This document shows, one piece after another, positions 26,747 through 38,275 of a DNA stretch of 64,000 nucleotides. This DNA comes from Rubrivivax sp. (GTDB lineage: Bacteria; Pseudomonadota; Gammaproteobacteria; Burkholderiales; Burkholderiaceae_C), in assembly GCA_027485165.1 (NCBI GenBank), contig JAIXRN010000027.1, positions 1 through 64,000 on the forward strand, written 5' to 3'. Under the pieces are notes generated by a model, which was given only the letters and a program-made list of their open reading frames with translations, had not been told where the DNA came from and did no database searches. A program made the translations under genes and the position numbers. Every line of letters starts with the position of its first letter. Positions within the stretch are counted from its first letter, which is position 1.

Positions 26747-27942
26747 CAGGCCGCCGGCAGCCCCAGCCGGTAGCCCACTGCCTGCCCCGCCACCCGCCGC
26801 ACCTGGGCGCTGCCGCCCATGGCCTGCAGCAGCGAATGCGCCAGCGCCGGGCCCAGGCCGCTGCTGTTGCGGGTGTCGGTGGTGCCGAAGGCTGGCGTGG
26901 GCGGCAGGAAGGGCTCGAAGACCGGGTACGGCGCAGCGCTGGCGGGCACGGGCTCGTCAGGTCCGGGCGCTGCGCCAGGCATCGCGCCGGCTGCAGCGCT
27001 GGCGTCAGGCGCGCCAGCCGCGGCCTGGTACCCGATGTCGATGTGCCAGTGCCCGTTGGCGGCGCGGTCCACCTGCACCTGCCAGGCCACGCCCACTGGG
27101 CTGTGGCGCAGGCTGTGGGCCAGCACGCGCTGCAGCGCCAGCTGCAGCCGCTGTGCGTCGGCCAGCACGCATGCGCCTTCGGGTACCTGCGGCGGGGCCA
27201 GTGCCAGGCCGCGTTCGGCTGCCAGCCCGGCCATCGCCTGCAGCGCGGTCTGCAGTACGTCGTGAAGAGCCAGGCTGCGCAGGTCCAGGGGCATGCGGCC
27301 GCTGTCCAGGTCTGACAGGTCCAGCGCGTCGTTCACCAGGCGCAGCAGCTGCCAGCCCGCCTGTTCGATGCGGGCTGCGTATTGGCGCCGCTCTTCGGCC
27401 GACAGGTCCAGCGCGGGCTGGTTCAGCAGCTGCGCAAAGCCCAGTACGGCGTTCAGCGGGGTGCGCAGTTCATGGCTCATGCGCGACAGGAATTCGGTCT
27501 TGGCCTGGCTGGCGGCAGCCAGGCGGTCACGGTCGACGCGCATCAGCTCGGCTTCGCGGCGGTCGCTGACATCGGTCAGCGTGCCCACCATGCGTTCGGC
27601 CCGGCCCTGGGCGTCGCGCGCCACCACGCGCCCGCGTGAGATCACCCAATGCCAACGGCCGCTGGCTGCACGCAAGCGGAATTCGCAGTCGTAAGCCGGC
27701 GTCTCGCCGCGCTGGTGCCGCCCCAGGGCGGCCAGCATGGCCGGCAGGTCGTGGGGGTGCACCCTTTCGCGCCAGGTGGCGGTGCTGTCGGCTTCGTCCA
27801 CCTGGCCGTAACCGAGCATGTCTTTCCACTGCGGGGAATAGTGAACGCGGTGGTTGGGCACGTCCAGGTCCCAGACACCGAAGCCCGCGCTTTGCAATGC
27901 CAGGCCCCAGCGTTGTTCCAGGGCCTGCAGGTCTTGGCGCAT
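26746..27942 (-). CDS. PAS-histidine kinase with degenerate ATP-binding domain
   Basis: 398 residues. PAS fold at about 13-128 (GVWDLDVPNHRVHYSPQWKD... WHWVISRGRVVARD). The dimerisation domain has H157 in RMSHELRTPLNAVLGFAQLL. The catalytic domain is odd: the N-box asparagine position reads LAHSLRHSP, the G1 DxGxG motif is replaced by an Ala/Pro-rich stretch (306-340), while VFEPF and SGLG remain. It may be a pseudokinase. AAGGAGG lies 8 bases before ATG 27942, so I prefer it over ATG 27969. No transmembrane segment. Third gene after FAA hydrolase and GNAT. Confidence 0.85.
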   Translation of the reverse strand: MRQDLQALEQRWGLALQSAGFGVWDLDVPNHRVHYSPQWKDMLGYGQVDEADSTATWRERVHPHDLPAMLAALGRHQRGETPAYDCEFRLRAASGRWHWVISRGRVVARDAQGRAERMVGTLTDVSDRREAELMRVDRDRLAAASQAKTEFLSRMSHELRTPLNAVLGFAQLLNQPALDLSAEERRQYAARIEQAGWQLLRLVNDALDLSDLDSGRMPLDLRSLALHDVLQTALQAMAGLAAERGLALAPPQVPEGACVLADAQRLQLALQRVLAHSLRHSPVGVAWQVQVDRAANGHWHIDIGYQAAAGAPDASAAAGAMPGAAPGPDEPVPASAAPYPVFEPFLPPTPAFGTTDTRNSSGLGPALAHSLLQAMGGSAQVRRVAGQAVGYRLGLPAA

Positions 27943-27997
27943 CGATGCTTCCTCCTTGGCTGAACTCATGGGGGTCTTCGGCCGCAGGGGTGCCGGA

Positions 27998-28528
27998 TCA
28001 AGCCAGGTCGACGCTGGCCAGCGCCCAGATGTGCACGCTGCTGCCGTCCTGTTCCAGCACCATCGGCCCTTGCACAAAGCCCAGCCGGCGCGCCAGCGCT
28101 GCCGATGCCAGGTTACCCGGCGCGATGCAGGCCCGCACCTGCTGAATGCCGGCAGAGTCAAATGCCAGCCGGCACAGCGCGCGCACTGCCTGCGTGCCCA
28201 GCCCGCGGCGGCGGCTGGCCGGGGCGATGCCGTAGCCAATCTCGACCCAGCCGCCCAGGGCTGCGTCCTTGAAGCCACAGCTACCCACAATGTGGTCACC
28301 GGCCAGCACCCAGAACAAGGCCCCAGCCCACGCACTGGCCCCGGGTGCCTGTTGCAGGGCCATGGCGCGCTGGGCCACGAAGGCCGGCGGGTAGGCCTCT
28401 TCGCTGTCGTCTGCTGCGACGGCTGCAGCGTCGAGCCTTGGCGCGGGCAGCTGGCCCAGCGCCAGGGCCTGCAGTTCAGCCAGGCTGATGCGCTGCAGCC
28501 TGGCGCTGCCCGTGGCGGCCTGCGGCAT
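27998..28528 (-). CDS. GNAT-family N-acetyltransferase
   Basis: 176-residue acetyl-CoA-dependent acetyltransferase. The acetyl-CoA loop is ASRRRGLGTQAVRALCR, preceded by WVEIGYGIAP and followed by ARRLGFVQG, the RimJ/RimL-like arrangement. The acceptor is unknown. Its ATG shares a base with the stop of the FAA hydrolase gene (TGATG), so the two are translated together. The kinase follows after 55 bases. Confidence 0.85.
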   Translation of the reverse strand: MPQAATGSARLQRISLAELQALALGQLPAPRLDAAAVAADDSEEAYPPAFVAQRAMALQQAPGASAWAGALFWVLAGDHIVGSCGFKDAALGGWVEIGYGIAPASRRRGLGTQAVRALCRLAFDSAGIQQVRACIAPGNLASAALARRLGFVQGPMVLEQDGSSVHIWALASVDLA

Positions 28529-29394
28529 CAGTCGCCCAGCCGGGCCGCGTCCCAGGCGTGCACGCGCTGCCGCTGTTCGCCCAGGCCGCTGATGCCCAGC
28601 TGCATCAGGTCGCCCGGCTGCAGGAACACCGGCTGCGGCTTCACGCCCAGGCCCACGCCCGGCGGGGTGCCGGTGATGATCAGATCGCCGGGGTTAAGTG
28701 TCATGAAGCGGCTGACATAGGCCACCAGCGCAGCCACGCCAAACACCATGGTGCGGGTGCTGCCGGTCTGGAAGCGGCGGCCGTTCACGTCCAGCCACAG
28801 GTCCAGGGCCTGCGGGTCGGGCACTTCGTCGGCCGTCACCAGCCAGGGGCCTACCGGGCCGAAGGTGTCGCAGCTCTTGCCCTTGTCCCACGTACCGCCG
28901 CGTTCCAGCTGGTATTCGCGTTCCGAAAGGTCGTTGACGACGCAATAGCCCGCCACGTGCTGCAGCGCGCTGGCCTCGTCGACATAGCGCGCCCGGCTGC
29001 CGATCACCACGCCCAGTTCGACTTCCCAGTCGCTCTTGCGGCTGCCCTGCGGCAGCACCACATCGTCGTGCGCGCCCACCATGCAGCTGGTGGCCTTCAT
29101 GAAGATGACGGGTTCCAGTGGCACCGGCAGGCTGGCTTCGGCAGCGTGGTCGGCGTAGTTCAGCCCGATGGCGACGAACTTGCCGCAGCCGGCCCAGGGC
29201 AGGCCGATGCGGCCGGGCTGGGCCACGCGCGGTAGCTGGGCCGGGTCCAGCCGGCGCAGTGCAGCCAGCCCGGCAGGGGTCAGCTGTTCGGCGCGCAGGT
29301 CGCCGATCACGCCTGTGAGGTCGCGCAACACGCCCTCGGCGTCCAGCAGGGCCGGGCGTTCCTGGCCCGGTGGGCCGTGACGCATCAGTTTCAT
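28528..29394 (-). CDS. Fumarylacetoacetate hydrolase family protein
   Basis: 288 residues, cytoplasmic, metal-dependent. Family signatures: KFVAIGLNYADHAAEA, FMKATSCMVGAHDDV, the metal ligands in WEVELGVVIG and NDLSEREYQ, and ITGTPPGVGLG. Members act on C-C bonds of 2,4-diketo acids (2,4-diketo-3-deoxy-sugar acids, 5-carboxymethyl-2-hydroxymuconate, acylpyruvates). The substrate is not determined here. The N-terminal MKLMRHGPPGQERPALLD form is like that of ureidoglycolate lyase-type annotations. First gene of a run with GNAT and the kinase; divergent from the cupin. Confidence 0.88.
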   Translation of the reverse strand: MKLMRHGPPGQERPALLDAEGVLRDLTGVIGDLRAEQLTPAGLAALRRLDPAQLPRVAQPGRIGLPWAGCGKFVAIGLNYADHAAEASLPVPLEPVIFMKATSCMVGAHDDVVLPQGSRKSDWEVELGVVIGSRARYVDEASALQHVAGYCVVNDLSEREYQLERGGTWDKGKSCDTFGPVGPWLVTADEVPDPQALDLWLDVNGRRFQTGSTRTMVFGVAALVAYVSRFMTLNPGDLIITGTPPGVGLGVKPQPVFLQPGDLMQLGISGLGEQRQRVHAWDAARLGD

Positions 29395-29494
29395 CGGTCG
29401 TTTTCCGTTCAGGGCAGGGGCGTGGGAATTCTCGCAGCCTGCGCTGCCGACAATGCAGGCTTTGCAACGCCCGCGCCTTGCCGGCCACACTGCC

Positions 29495-29878
29495 ATGACC
29501 CAGATCAAAAAGACCGTGCTGTTCACCGACACCGACGGCCGCGCCCGCTTCCGTGAAGACGCCGTGCTGCTGACCGAAGGCCAGCCCCAGGCCCTGTTGT
29601 CGCCGCTGGCGCCCAGCAGCGGCTGGCAGTTGCGCTGGTCGCCGGTGGGTTTTCGCAGTGACTTCCATTGCACGGGCGCACCGCAATGGGTGTTCATCCT
29701 GCAGGGGCAGATGGAGATCGGCCTGCAAGACGGCAGCTCGCGCGTCTTCGGCCCCGGCCAGCACTTCTATTCAGCCGACGTGCTGCCCCCCGACGCCAGC
29801 TTCGACCCCCAGGTGCACGGCCACTGGAGCCGCCAGCAGGGCCCAGACCCGCTGATGACCCTGTTCCTACGCGACTGA
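29495..29878 (+). CDS. Cupin-domain protein
   Basis: 127 residues forming a single cupin barrel: the first motif region (HCTGAPQWVFILQGQMEIGL) and second (FGPGQHFYSADVLPP... HGHWSRQQG) are visible, with His residues that could bind metal. Start ATG 29495 is chosen; a non-preferred start 14 codons up is open. Divergent from the FAA hydrolase gene by 100 bases, which suggests a shared pathway. Function unknown. Confidence 0.75.
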   Translation: MTQIKKTVLFTDTDGRARFREDAVLLTEGQPQALLSPLAPSSGWQLRWSPVGFRSDFHCTGAPQWVFILQGQMEIGLQDGSSRVFGPGQHFYSADVLPPDASFDPQVHGHWSRQQGPDPLMTLFLRD

Positions 29879-29892
29879 GGCGCCCGCCCCGT

Positions 29893-30912
29893 TCAGAGGT
29901 CTTGCGGCTGGGTGGGTTCGTCCATGGCGGGACGGGTTGGCGGGGCCTGACGCTGGCTGTTGCCGCGCAGCCTTTGCAGCAGGCTGGCCTGGGCCCTGCG
30001 CCCGGCTTGCTGACCGTCGCTGGCAGGCGCGCCGGTGGGCCCTGGCACCGATGTGGCGCGGTCGGTCGGTGGGGCGGCCAGGGACGTATCCGCGGCCTGC
30101 CCGCCGGCGCGCCCCGCCAGCACCAAGCTCCGTCGCAGCCATGCCAGCCCACCCGCGATGCCGAGCACCAGCATCAGCAGCCCGCCGCCGGCCAGCGCGC
30201 GCTGCGCCTGGTGCCAGGCGACACGGCGCCCCTGTGCCTGCCGCGCCGCGTCCAGCTGCGTGCCGATGGCCAGCGCCACCGCCTGGGCGGCAGTGGTCCG
30301 CGCTGCCGTGGGCGAAAGCCCATCCGCCGCAGCCAGCGCCAGCGTGCGCGCCAGGGCGCGCGGCAGATCGCTCTGCAGGGCGGCCAGCCGGGCGTCGGTG
30401 GCCATGCCGGCCGGGGCCGGCGCCGAGGCCGCAGTGCTGACGATGTCGATCACCTGCAGGGTCTGTTCCACCAGCAGCCGGTGGCCCTGTTCGCTTTCGC
30501 GCACCGTGCAGCGCCGCGTGACCACGCGCTGCACCAGGTCCAGCCAGTCGCCGCGCATGGCCTGCACTTCACGCTGGGCCGGCCGGTGGGGGCCTTGTTC
30601 CAGGTGGTGTGCCAGCACGGCCAGCCGCGCGTCGACCGTGGCCTGGTGGCTGCGGCGCAGTCCGTCCAGCTGGCGTTGGCCGTTCAGCACCTGGCTGGCG
30701 GCCAGGGCGTGGTCGACCAGGGCGCGCTGCAGGTTCACCGCCAGCAGGGCCGGTTCGGCACGTTCGCGTTCGGCCATGGCCCACTGCAGTTCCAGGCCCT
30801 GGAAGTGAAACCACTGCACCAGGGGCAACACGAGCAGGCCCATGCCCACCACGCCCAGAGCGGCAATCTTGTGGCGCAGCTTCAGGCGCTGCAGCAGGCT
30901 AGGGGGAGACAA
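29893..30912 (-). CDS. Orphan chemoreceptor-like sensor protein without signalling domain
   Basis: 339 residues. TM1 is about 16-34 and TM2 about 240-260; the 200 residues between are helical and resemble the periplasmic sensor of some chemoreceptors (AERERAEPALLAVNLQRALVDHALAASQVLNG). After TM2 only about 80 low-complexity, polar residues follow: no HAMP, no MCP hairpin, no kinase. The only start available is TTG 30912, since an in-frame stop lies just above and no ATG before residue 24. A strong sigma-28-like promoter precedes it, so it is probably expressed with flagellar and chemotaxis genes. Function unknown. Confidence 0.65.
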   Translation of the reverse strand: MSPPSLLQRLKLRHKIAALGVVGMGLLVLPLVQWFHFQGLELQWAMAERERAEPALLAVNLQRALVDHALAASQVLNGQRQLDGLRRSHQATVDARLAVLAHHLEQGPHRPAQREVQAMRGDWLDLVQRVVTRRCTVRESEQGHRLLVEQTLQVIDIVSTAASAPAPAGMATDARLAALQSDLPRALARTLALAAADGLSPTAARTTAAQAVALAIGTQLDAARQAQGRRVAWHQAQRALAGGGLLMLVLGIAGGLAWLRRSLVLAGRAGGQAADTSLAAPPTDRATSVPGPTGAPASDGQQAGRRAQASLLQRLRGNSQRQAPPTRPAMDEPTQPQDL

Positions 30913-30959
30913 GGGCAGCGCGGCGGGGGCAGGGCGCGGACGCGCCCCTTACCCTCGGG

Positions 30960-30986
30960 CTATCGGCCTGCCGGCGCCAGGCTTGA
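30960..30986 (-). promoter_or_regulatory. Sigma-28 (FliA)-like promoter before the orphan sensor
   Basis: On the minus strand TCAA, 15 bases, GCCGATAG. This keeps the spacing of the flagellar consensus TAAA-N15-GCCGATAA and matches 7 of 8 bases of the -10. It ends 47 bases before the TTG start at 30912. Confidence 0.65.
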
Positions 30987-31026
30987 GGCGCCCGGGCCCG
31001 TCAGGCCAAGCCGGCCTTTGCCTGCG

Positions 31027-32418
31027 TCAGCACTCGACGATGTTGACGGCCAGCCCGCCGCGGGCGGTTTCCTTGTACTTGGTCATCATGTCCGCGCCGG
31101 TCTCGCGCATAGTCTTGATCACCTTGTCCAGGCTGACGAAGTGCGTGCCGTCGCCGCGCAGCGCCATGCGGGCGGCGTTGATGGCCTTCACGCTGGCAAT
31201 GGCGTTGCGTTCGATGCACGGGATCTGCACCAGCCCGCCCACCGGGTCGCAGGTCAGGCCCAGGTGGTGTTCCATGCCGATCTCGGCGGCGTTTTCCACC
31301 TGCTCGGGGCTGCCGCCCATCACCGCGCAAAGCGCCGCCGCGGCCATGCTGCAGGCCACGCCCACTTCGCCCTGGCAGCCCACTTCAGCGCCGCTGATGC
31401 TGGCGTTTTCCTTGTACAGGATGCCGATGGCGGCAGCGGTGAGCAGGAAGTCGACCACGCCGCGGTCGCTGGCCCCGGGCACGAAGCGCGTGTAGTAGTG
31501 CAGCACCGCGGGCACGATGCCGGCCGCGCCGTTGGTGGGTGCCGTCACCACGCGGCCGCCGGCAGCGTTTTCCTCGTTCACGGCCAGCGCGTACAGGTTC
31601 ACCCAGTCCAGCACCTGCAGCGGGTCGCTCAGGGCTTGCTCGGGGTGCGCCGTGAGCTGCGCCCGCAGCGCCTTGGCGCGGCGCTTGACCTGAAAGCCGC
31701 CGGGCAGCACGCCGTCGGTGGCGCAGCCGCGGGCCACGCAGTCCTGCATCACGCGCCAGATCTTCAGCAGGCCGGCCTCGATCTCGGCGTCGTTGCGCCA
31801 GTGGCGTTCGTTGCGGCGCATCACCTCGGCGATGCTGCCCTGGATGTCCTTGCAGCGCAGCAGCAGTTCGTCGCCACTGTGGAAGGGGTGGGGCAGCACG
31901 GTGGTGTCGGGGGCGATGACCTTCTGCCGTGCGCCGTCGGCCGCCACCTCGTCGCTGACCACGAAGCCGCCACCCACCGAGTAGTAGCTGCGGTGCGCCA
32001 GCTCGCCGCCTTCGGCGTCGTAAGCCGTGAAGCGCATGCCATTGGCGTGGAACGGCAGGCTTTCACGGCGGTGGAACTTCAGGTCCTCGCGCTCGTTGAA
32101 AGCCACGACGTGCGTGCCCAGCAGCAGGATGCTGCGCTCGCTGCGCATGCTGGCCAGCAAGGCCGGCACGGCGTCCACGTCGACCGTGTCGGGTTCGTGC
32201 CCGGCCAGGCCCAGCAGCACGGCCTTGTCGCTGCCGTGGCCCTTGCCCGTGGCGCCCAGGCTGCCGTACAGCTGCGACAGCACGCGTGCCGTGCGCGGCA
32301 GCAGGCCATCGTGCGCCAGCCGGCTGACGAACAGGCGCGCCGCGCGCATCGGGCCCACGGTGTGCGAACTGCTGGGCCCGATGCCGATCTTGAAAAGGTC
32401 GAAGACGCTGACAGCCAT
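31027..32418 (-). CDS. sdaA: L-serine dehydratase
   Basis: Iron-sulfur L-serine ammonia-lyase that gives pyruvate and ammonia, 463 residues, usual single-chain length. The N-terminal beta domain begins [20 protein letters not shown]. The alpha domain contains the cluster cysteines (CVARGC region and further C-terminal cysteines) and [20 protein letters not shown]. The protein ends VEC, the C-terminal cysteine typical of the family. ATG 32418 is chosen over an ATG ten codons up. A TAGGAT box lies 7 bases before it. It belongs functionally with the glycine cleavage genes nearby. Confidence 0.95.
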   Translation of the reverse strand: MAVSVFDLFKIGIGPSSSHTVGPMRAARLFVSRLAHDGLLPRTARVLSQLYGSLGATGKGHGSDKAVLLGLAGHEPDTVDVDAVPALLASMRSERSILLLGTHVVAFNEREDLKFHRRESLPFHANGMRFTAYDAEGGELAHRSYYSVGGGFVVSDEVAADGARQKVIAPDTTVLPHPFHSGDELLLRCKDIQGSIAEVMRRNERHWRNDAEIEAGLLKIWRVMQDCVARGCATDGVLPGGFQVKRRAKALRAQLTAHPEQALSDPLQVLDWVNLYALAVNEENAAGGRVVTAPTNGAAGIVPAVLHYYTRFVPGASDRGVVDFLLTAAAIGILYKENASISGAEVGCQGEVGVACSMAAAALCAVMGGSPEQVENAAEIGMEHHLGLTCDPVGGLVQIPCIERNAIASVKAINAARMALRGDGTHFVSLDKVIKTMRETGADMMTKYKETARGGLAVNIVEC

Positions 32419-32425
32419 GCGCTGC

Positions 32426-32431
32426 ATCCTA
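32426..32431 (-). promoter_or_regulatory. TAGGAT -10-like box for sdaA
   Basis: On the minus strand TAGGAT is followed by seven bases and the ATG at 32418. This is one base more than the other cases in the window. No ribosome site lies between. Confidence 0.4.
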
Positions 32432-32556
32432 CCGTGCATCCCGGACATGGCCGCGCCCGTAAGGTCCAGCCGCCGGGCACGACCCAGCCCTGGCCAAGGC
32501 CAAGAAATGGCTGGCTTCCGTTTTCACTGCCCCCGCTTCAACCACGAGGAAACCCC

Positions 32557-33582
32557 ATGTCCATCCACACGCCCTTCTTCTGTCTGGTTGCTGCCGGCGC
32601 CAGCGCGCTGGTCGGCCTGGCCTTGCCCGGCCGTGCCCAGGCCCAGCTCACGCCGACCGAGATCGTCGACGCCTTCGAGGCCGCCAACGGCAAGCAGGCC
32701 AGCTTCCGCCGGTCCGGCGCCAAGGGCGTTTGCGCGGTCGGCGAATTCGTCGGCAACGCCGAAGGCCGCAGCCTGTCCGCGGCATCGGCCTTCAGCGGCC
32801 GGCCGGTGCCGGTGGTGCTGCGCTTCTCGGTCGGTGGGCCGAACCCGAAGGCGCCGGACAACGCGCGCGGGCCGCGCGGCCTGTCGCTGGCCTTCAGCCT
32901 GCCGGGTGGCGAGACCTGGCAGATGGCGAACTTGTCGACCCCGGTGTTCGGTGCCAAGAGCCCGGAACAGCTGGTCGGCGCACTGCTGGCCCGCGCACCG
33001 GACCCCGCCACCGGCAAGCCCGACCCGGTGAAGGTGAAGGCCTACACCGACGCCAACCCCGAGATCACGCTGCAGGGCAAGTACCTGGCCAGCCAGCCGG
33101 TGCCGGCCAGTTACGCGCAGCTGAACTACTGGGGTGTGAACGCTTTCGCCTTTGTCGACGCCAAGGGCAACAAGCAGTTCGCCAAATGGGTGTTCGAACC
33201 TGCAGCCGGCACCGCGGGCCTGAGCGACGACGAAGCCAAGGCACGGCCGACCGAATTTCTGGCGGACGAACTGCGCCAGCGCGTGGCCGGCGGCCCGGTG
33301 GCCTTCAACTTCGTGCTGCAGCTGGCCCAGCCCGGCGACGTGGTGAACAGCGCCGTGTTGCCGCTGCCGGAAGACCGCAAGAAGGTGACGGTGGGCCAGT
33401 TGCTGGTCAAGTCGGTGGAAGCCGGCAGCGCCGGGGCTTGCGCCAACATGACCTTCAACCCGGTCGCCCTGCCCAAGGGTGTGGAGCCTTCGGATGACCC
33501 CATCCTGCTGAGCCGCGCCGCGCCTTACGCGGTGTCGCTGTCGCGGCGGCTGGTGGAAGGGGCGGCCGGCGCGGGCAAGTAG
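32557..33582 (+). CDS. Secreted catalase-related heme protein, distal histidine missing
   Basis: 341 residues with signal peptide (cleaved near GRAQA-QL). Body matches the catalase-related peroxidase (SrpA-like) family: VVLRFSVGGPNPKAPDNARG, WQMANLSTPVF, YWGVNAFAFVDAKGNKQF. The proximal heme pair looks kept (Arg320 and Tyr324 in SRAAPYAVS). The distal histidine expected in the HAKG motif is not there: the sequence is RRSGAKG with Gly54. The distal Asn position is also doubtful (NLSTP). Heme binding is likely; normal peroxidase chemistry is questionable. Preceded by a GAGGAAA ribosome site. Single gene. Confidence 0.85.
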   Translation: MSIHTPFFCLVAAGASALVGLALPGRAQAQLTPTEIVDAFEAANGKQASFRRSGAKGVCAVGEFVGNAEGRSLSAASAFSGRPVPVVLRFSVGGPNPKAPDNARGPRGLSLAFSLPGGETWQMANLSTPVFGAKSPEQLVGALLARAPDPATGKPDPVKVKAYTDANPEITLQGKYLASQPVPASYAQLNYWGVNAFAFVDAKGNKQFAKWVFEPAAGTAGLSDDEAKARPTEFLADELRQRVAGGPVAFNFVLQLAQPGDVVNSAVLPLPEDRKKVTVGQLLVKSVEAGSAGACANMTFNPVALPKGVEPSDDPILLSRAAPYAVSLSRRLVEGAAGAGK

Positions 33583-33604
33583 GCTGTTGTCGCGCCTGAG
33601 GAAA

Positions 33605-33631
33605 GGCCCCAGGGCCGCGAGCCCTGGGGCC
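33605..33631 (-). terminator. Strong hairpin between the catalase-like gene and gcvP
   Basis: Perfect 11-bp stem GGCCCCAGGGC / GCCCTGGGGCC with loop CGCGA. It sits 6 bases past the gcvP stop and 22 bases past the convergent catalase-like gene. On the minus strand it is followed by TTTCC, so it best fits gcvP; it may stop both transcripts. Confidence 0.7.
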
Positions 33632-33637
33632 GTCACG

Positions 33638-36598
<2,961 letters not shown>

Positions 36599-36641
36599 GG
36601 TGGGCTTTCGGTACGGAAGTGGCGGCAGATGGGGCCTGCGG

Positions 36642-37016
36642 TCAGAGCGTTTTCAGCAGGGCGTCGTAGGCTGGGGGGTCCATCAGCGCGTCGAAGTCGG
36701 CGCGGTTGTCCAGCGTCATGCGGAAGAACCAGCCTGCGCCCTGGGGGTCGGAATTGGCCAGCGAAGGGTCGCCGCGCAGGGCTTCGTTGACTTCGGTCAC
36801 CACGCCGGCCAGCGGCATGTAGACATCGGCCGCGGCCTTCACCGATTCCACGACCCCGGCCACTTCGCCTTTGGCGTAGCTGCGGCCGACTTCCGGCAGG
36901 TCGACGAACACGACGTCGCCCAGGGCGTCTTGTGCGTGCAGGGTGATGCCGACGGTGGCGGCCTGGCCGTCAGCCAGGGTGATCCATTCGTGGTCGGCCG
37001 TGAATTTGGTGCTCAT
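36642..37016 (-). CDS. gcvH: Glycine cleavage system H protein
   Basis: 124-residue lipoyl carrier that shuttles the aminomethyl group between P, T and L proteins. Lipoyl-lysine is Lys60 in [14 protein letters not shown]-terminal FTADHEWI and C-terminal GWFFRMTL are canonical. The ATG at 37016 is the standard start; the long open frame above it is antisense or out of frame with gcvT. It lies between gcvT (26 bases) and gcvP (43 bases). Confidence 0.97.
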   Translation of the reverse strand: MSTKFTADHEWITLADGQAATVGITLHAQDALGDVVFVDLPEVGRSYAKGEVAGVVESVKAAADVYMPLAGVVTEVNEALRGDPSLANSDPQGAGWFFRMTLDNRADFDALMDPPAYDALLKTL

Positions 37017-37042
37017 GGGGCGGGCTCCTGGGTGGGCGGGCA

Positions 37043-38215
37043 TCAGCCGCGGTGGTAACGGTGGGGGTGGAAGGGCATGGGCACCACGCGTATGGGCAGG
37101 CGCTTGCCGCGCACTTCGGCGTGCACTTCGGTGCCGGGGGCGGTATGCGCCAGCGGCAGGTAGGCCATGGCCACGGGCTGGTTGACGCTGGGGCCCAGAG
37201 TGCCGCTGGTGACCGTGCCCAGGGCCTGGCCTTCGGGGCTGAACAGGGCCGTGCCTTCGCGCACCGGCACCCGTTCCTGGCCGAGCAGGCCCACGCGCTT
37301 GCGTTGGGCGGCGCCGGTCAGGTGGCGTTCGATCACCGGGGCGCCGATGTAGCCGCCAGCGCGTTCTCCGCCCGGGCGGCGTACTTTCTGGATCGCCCAG
37401 GTCAGCCCGGCTTCGACCGGGCTGGTCTGTTCGCCGATGTCGTGGCCGTACAGGCACAGGCCGGCTTCCAGGCGCAAGGTGTCGCGCGCGCCCAGGCCGG
37501 CGGGCTTCACTTCGGGCTGGGCCAGCAGAGCTTCGGCCAGGGCCGTGGCGTGGGCGGCAGGCACGCTGATCTCGAAACCGTCTTCGCCGGTGTAGCCCGA
37601 GCGCGTGACGAAGCAGCGGCTGCCGCCCAAGTCGAAGGTGCCGCCGGTCATGAACACCAGGCTGGCCACGGCCGGGTTCAGCCGCGCCAGCGCGGCTGCG
37701 GCCAGCGGGCCCTGCAGCGCCAGCAAGGCGCGTTCGGGCAGGGGCTGCACGCGGCAGCGGCGGCCGATCTGGGTTTGCAGGTGGCGGATGTCGGCGTCCT
37801 TGCAGCTGGCGTTCACCACCAGGAACAGGTCGCCGAAGCCTTCTTCGGCGTTGCCGACGTCGGCGCGTGCGGGGCGCGTGACCATCAGGTCGTCCATCAG
37901 GCCGCCTGCGGCATTGGTGAAGAAGGCGTAGCGCTGCTTGCCTTCGCCCAGGCCGATGATGTCCATGGGCACCAGGGTTTCCAGCGCGGCGGCGGCTTCC
38001 AGGCCCATCAGCTTCACCTGGCCCATGTGCGAGACGTCGAACAGCGCAGCGGCTTCGCGGCAGTGCCTGTGTTCGGCCATCAGGCCACTGGGGTACTGCA
38101 CCGGCATGGCGTATCCGGCAAAGGGCACCATGCGGGCGCCCAGGCGCAGATGCAGGCTGTGCAGAGGGGTGTGCAGCAGAGGGGCGGTCGCAGGGGTGTC
38201 AGGAGCATCAGACAA
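37043..38215 (-). CDS. gcvT: Aminomethyltransferase, T protein, TTG start
   Basis: Folate-dependent T protein of glycine cleavage: releases ammonia and makes methylene-tetrahydrofolate. 390 residues. Signatures: FDVSHMGQVKL near the N-terminus, TRSGYTGEDGFEI and the RDTLRLEAGLCLYGHDI region. No ATG precedes residue 30 (MVPFAGYAM, which is inside the fold), so I place the start at TTG 38215 (reads MSDAPDTPAT), with AAGGA 7 bases before it. First gene of the operon, controlled by the tandem glycine riboswitch upstream. Confidence 0.93.
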   Translation of the reverse strand: MSDAPDTPATAPLLHTPLHSLHLRLGARMVPFAGYAMPVQYPSGLMAEHRHCREAAALFDVSHMGQVKLMGLEAAAALETLVPMDIIGLGEGKQRYAFFTNAAGGLMDDLMVTRPARADVGNAEEGFGDLFLVVNASCKDADIRHLQTQIGRRCRVQPLPERALLALQGPLAAAALARLNPAVASLVFMTGGTFDLGGSRCFVTRSGYTGEDGFEISVPAAHATALAEALLAQPEVKPAGLGARDTLRLEAGLCLYGHDIGEQTSPVEAGLTWAIQKVRRPGGERAGGYIGAPVIERHLTGAAQRKRVGLLGQERVPVREGTALFSPEGQALGTVTSGTLGPSVNQPVAMAYLPLAHTAPGTEVHAEVRGKRLPIRVVPMPFHPHRYHRG

Positions 38216-38275
38216 GGCGGAATCCTTCGAGGGCGGCTTGGCCGTCCACCGCGGGTGCAGTGAAACGGGGCCCCC

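Noticed and set aside
27943-27969. Upstream ATG 27969 as the kinase start
   Set aside because: An AAGGAGG site at the proper distance favours ATG 27942, and the nine extra codons look like leader sequence.
29668-32556. Plus-strand open frame running for thousands of bases into the catalase-like gene
   Set aside because: Only the part from ATG 32557 has a signal peptide and family motifs. The upstream part is antisense to the orphan sensor and sdaA.
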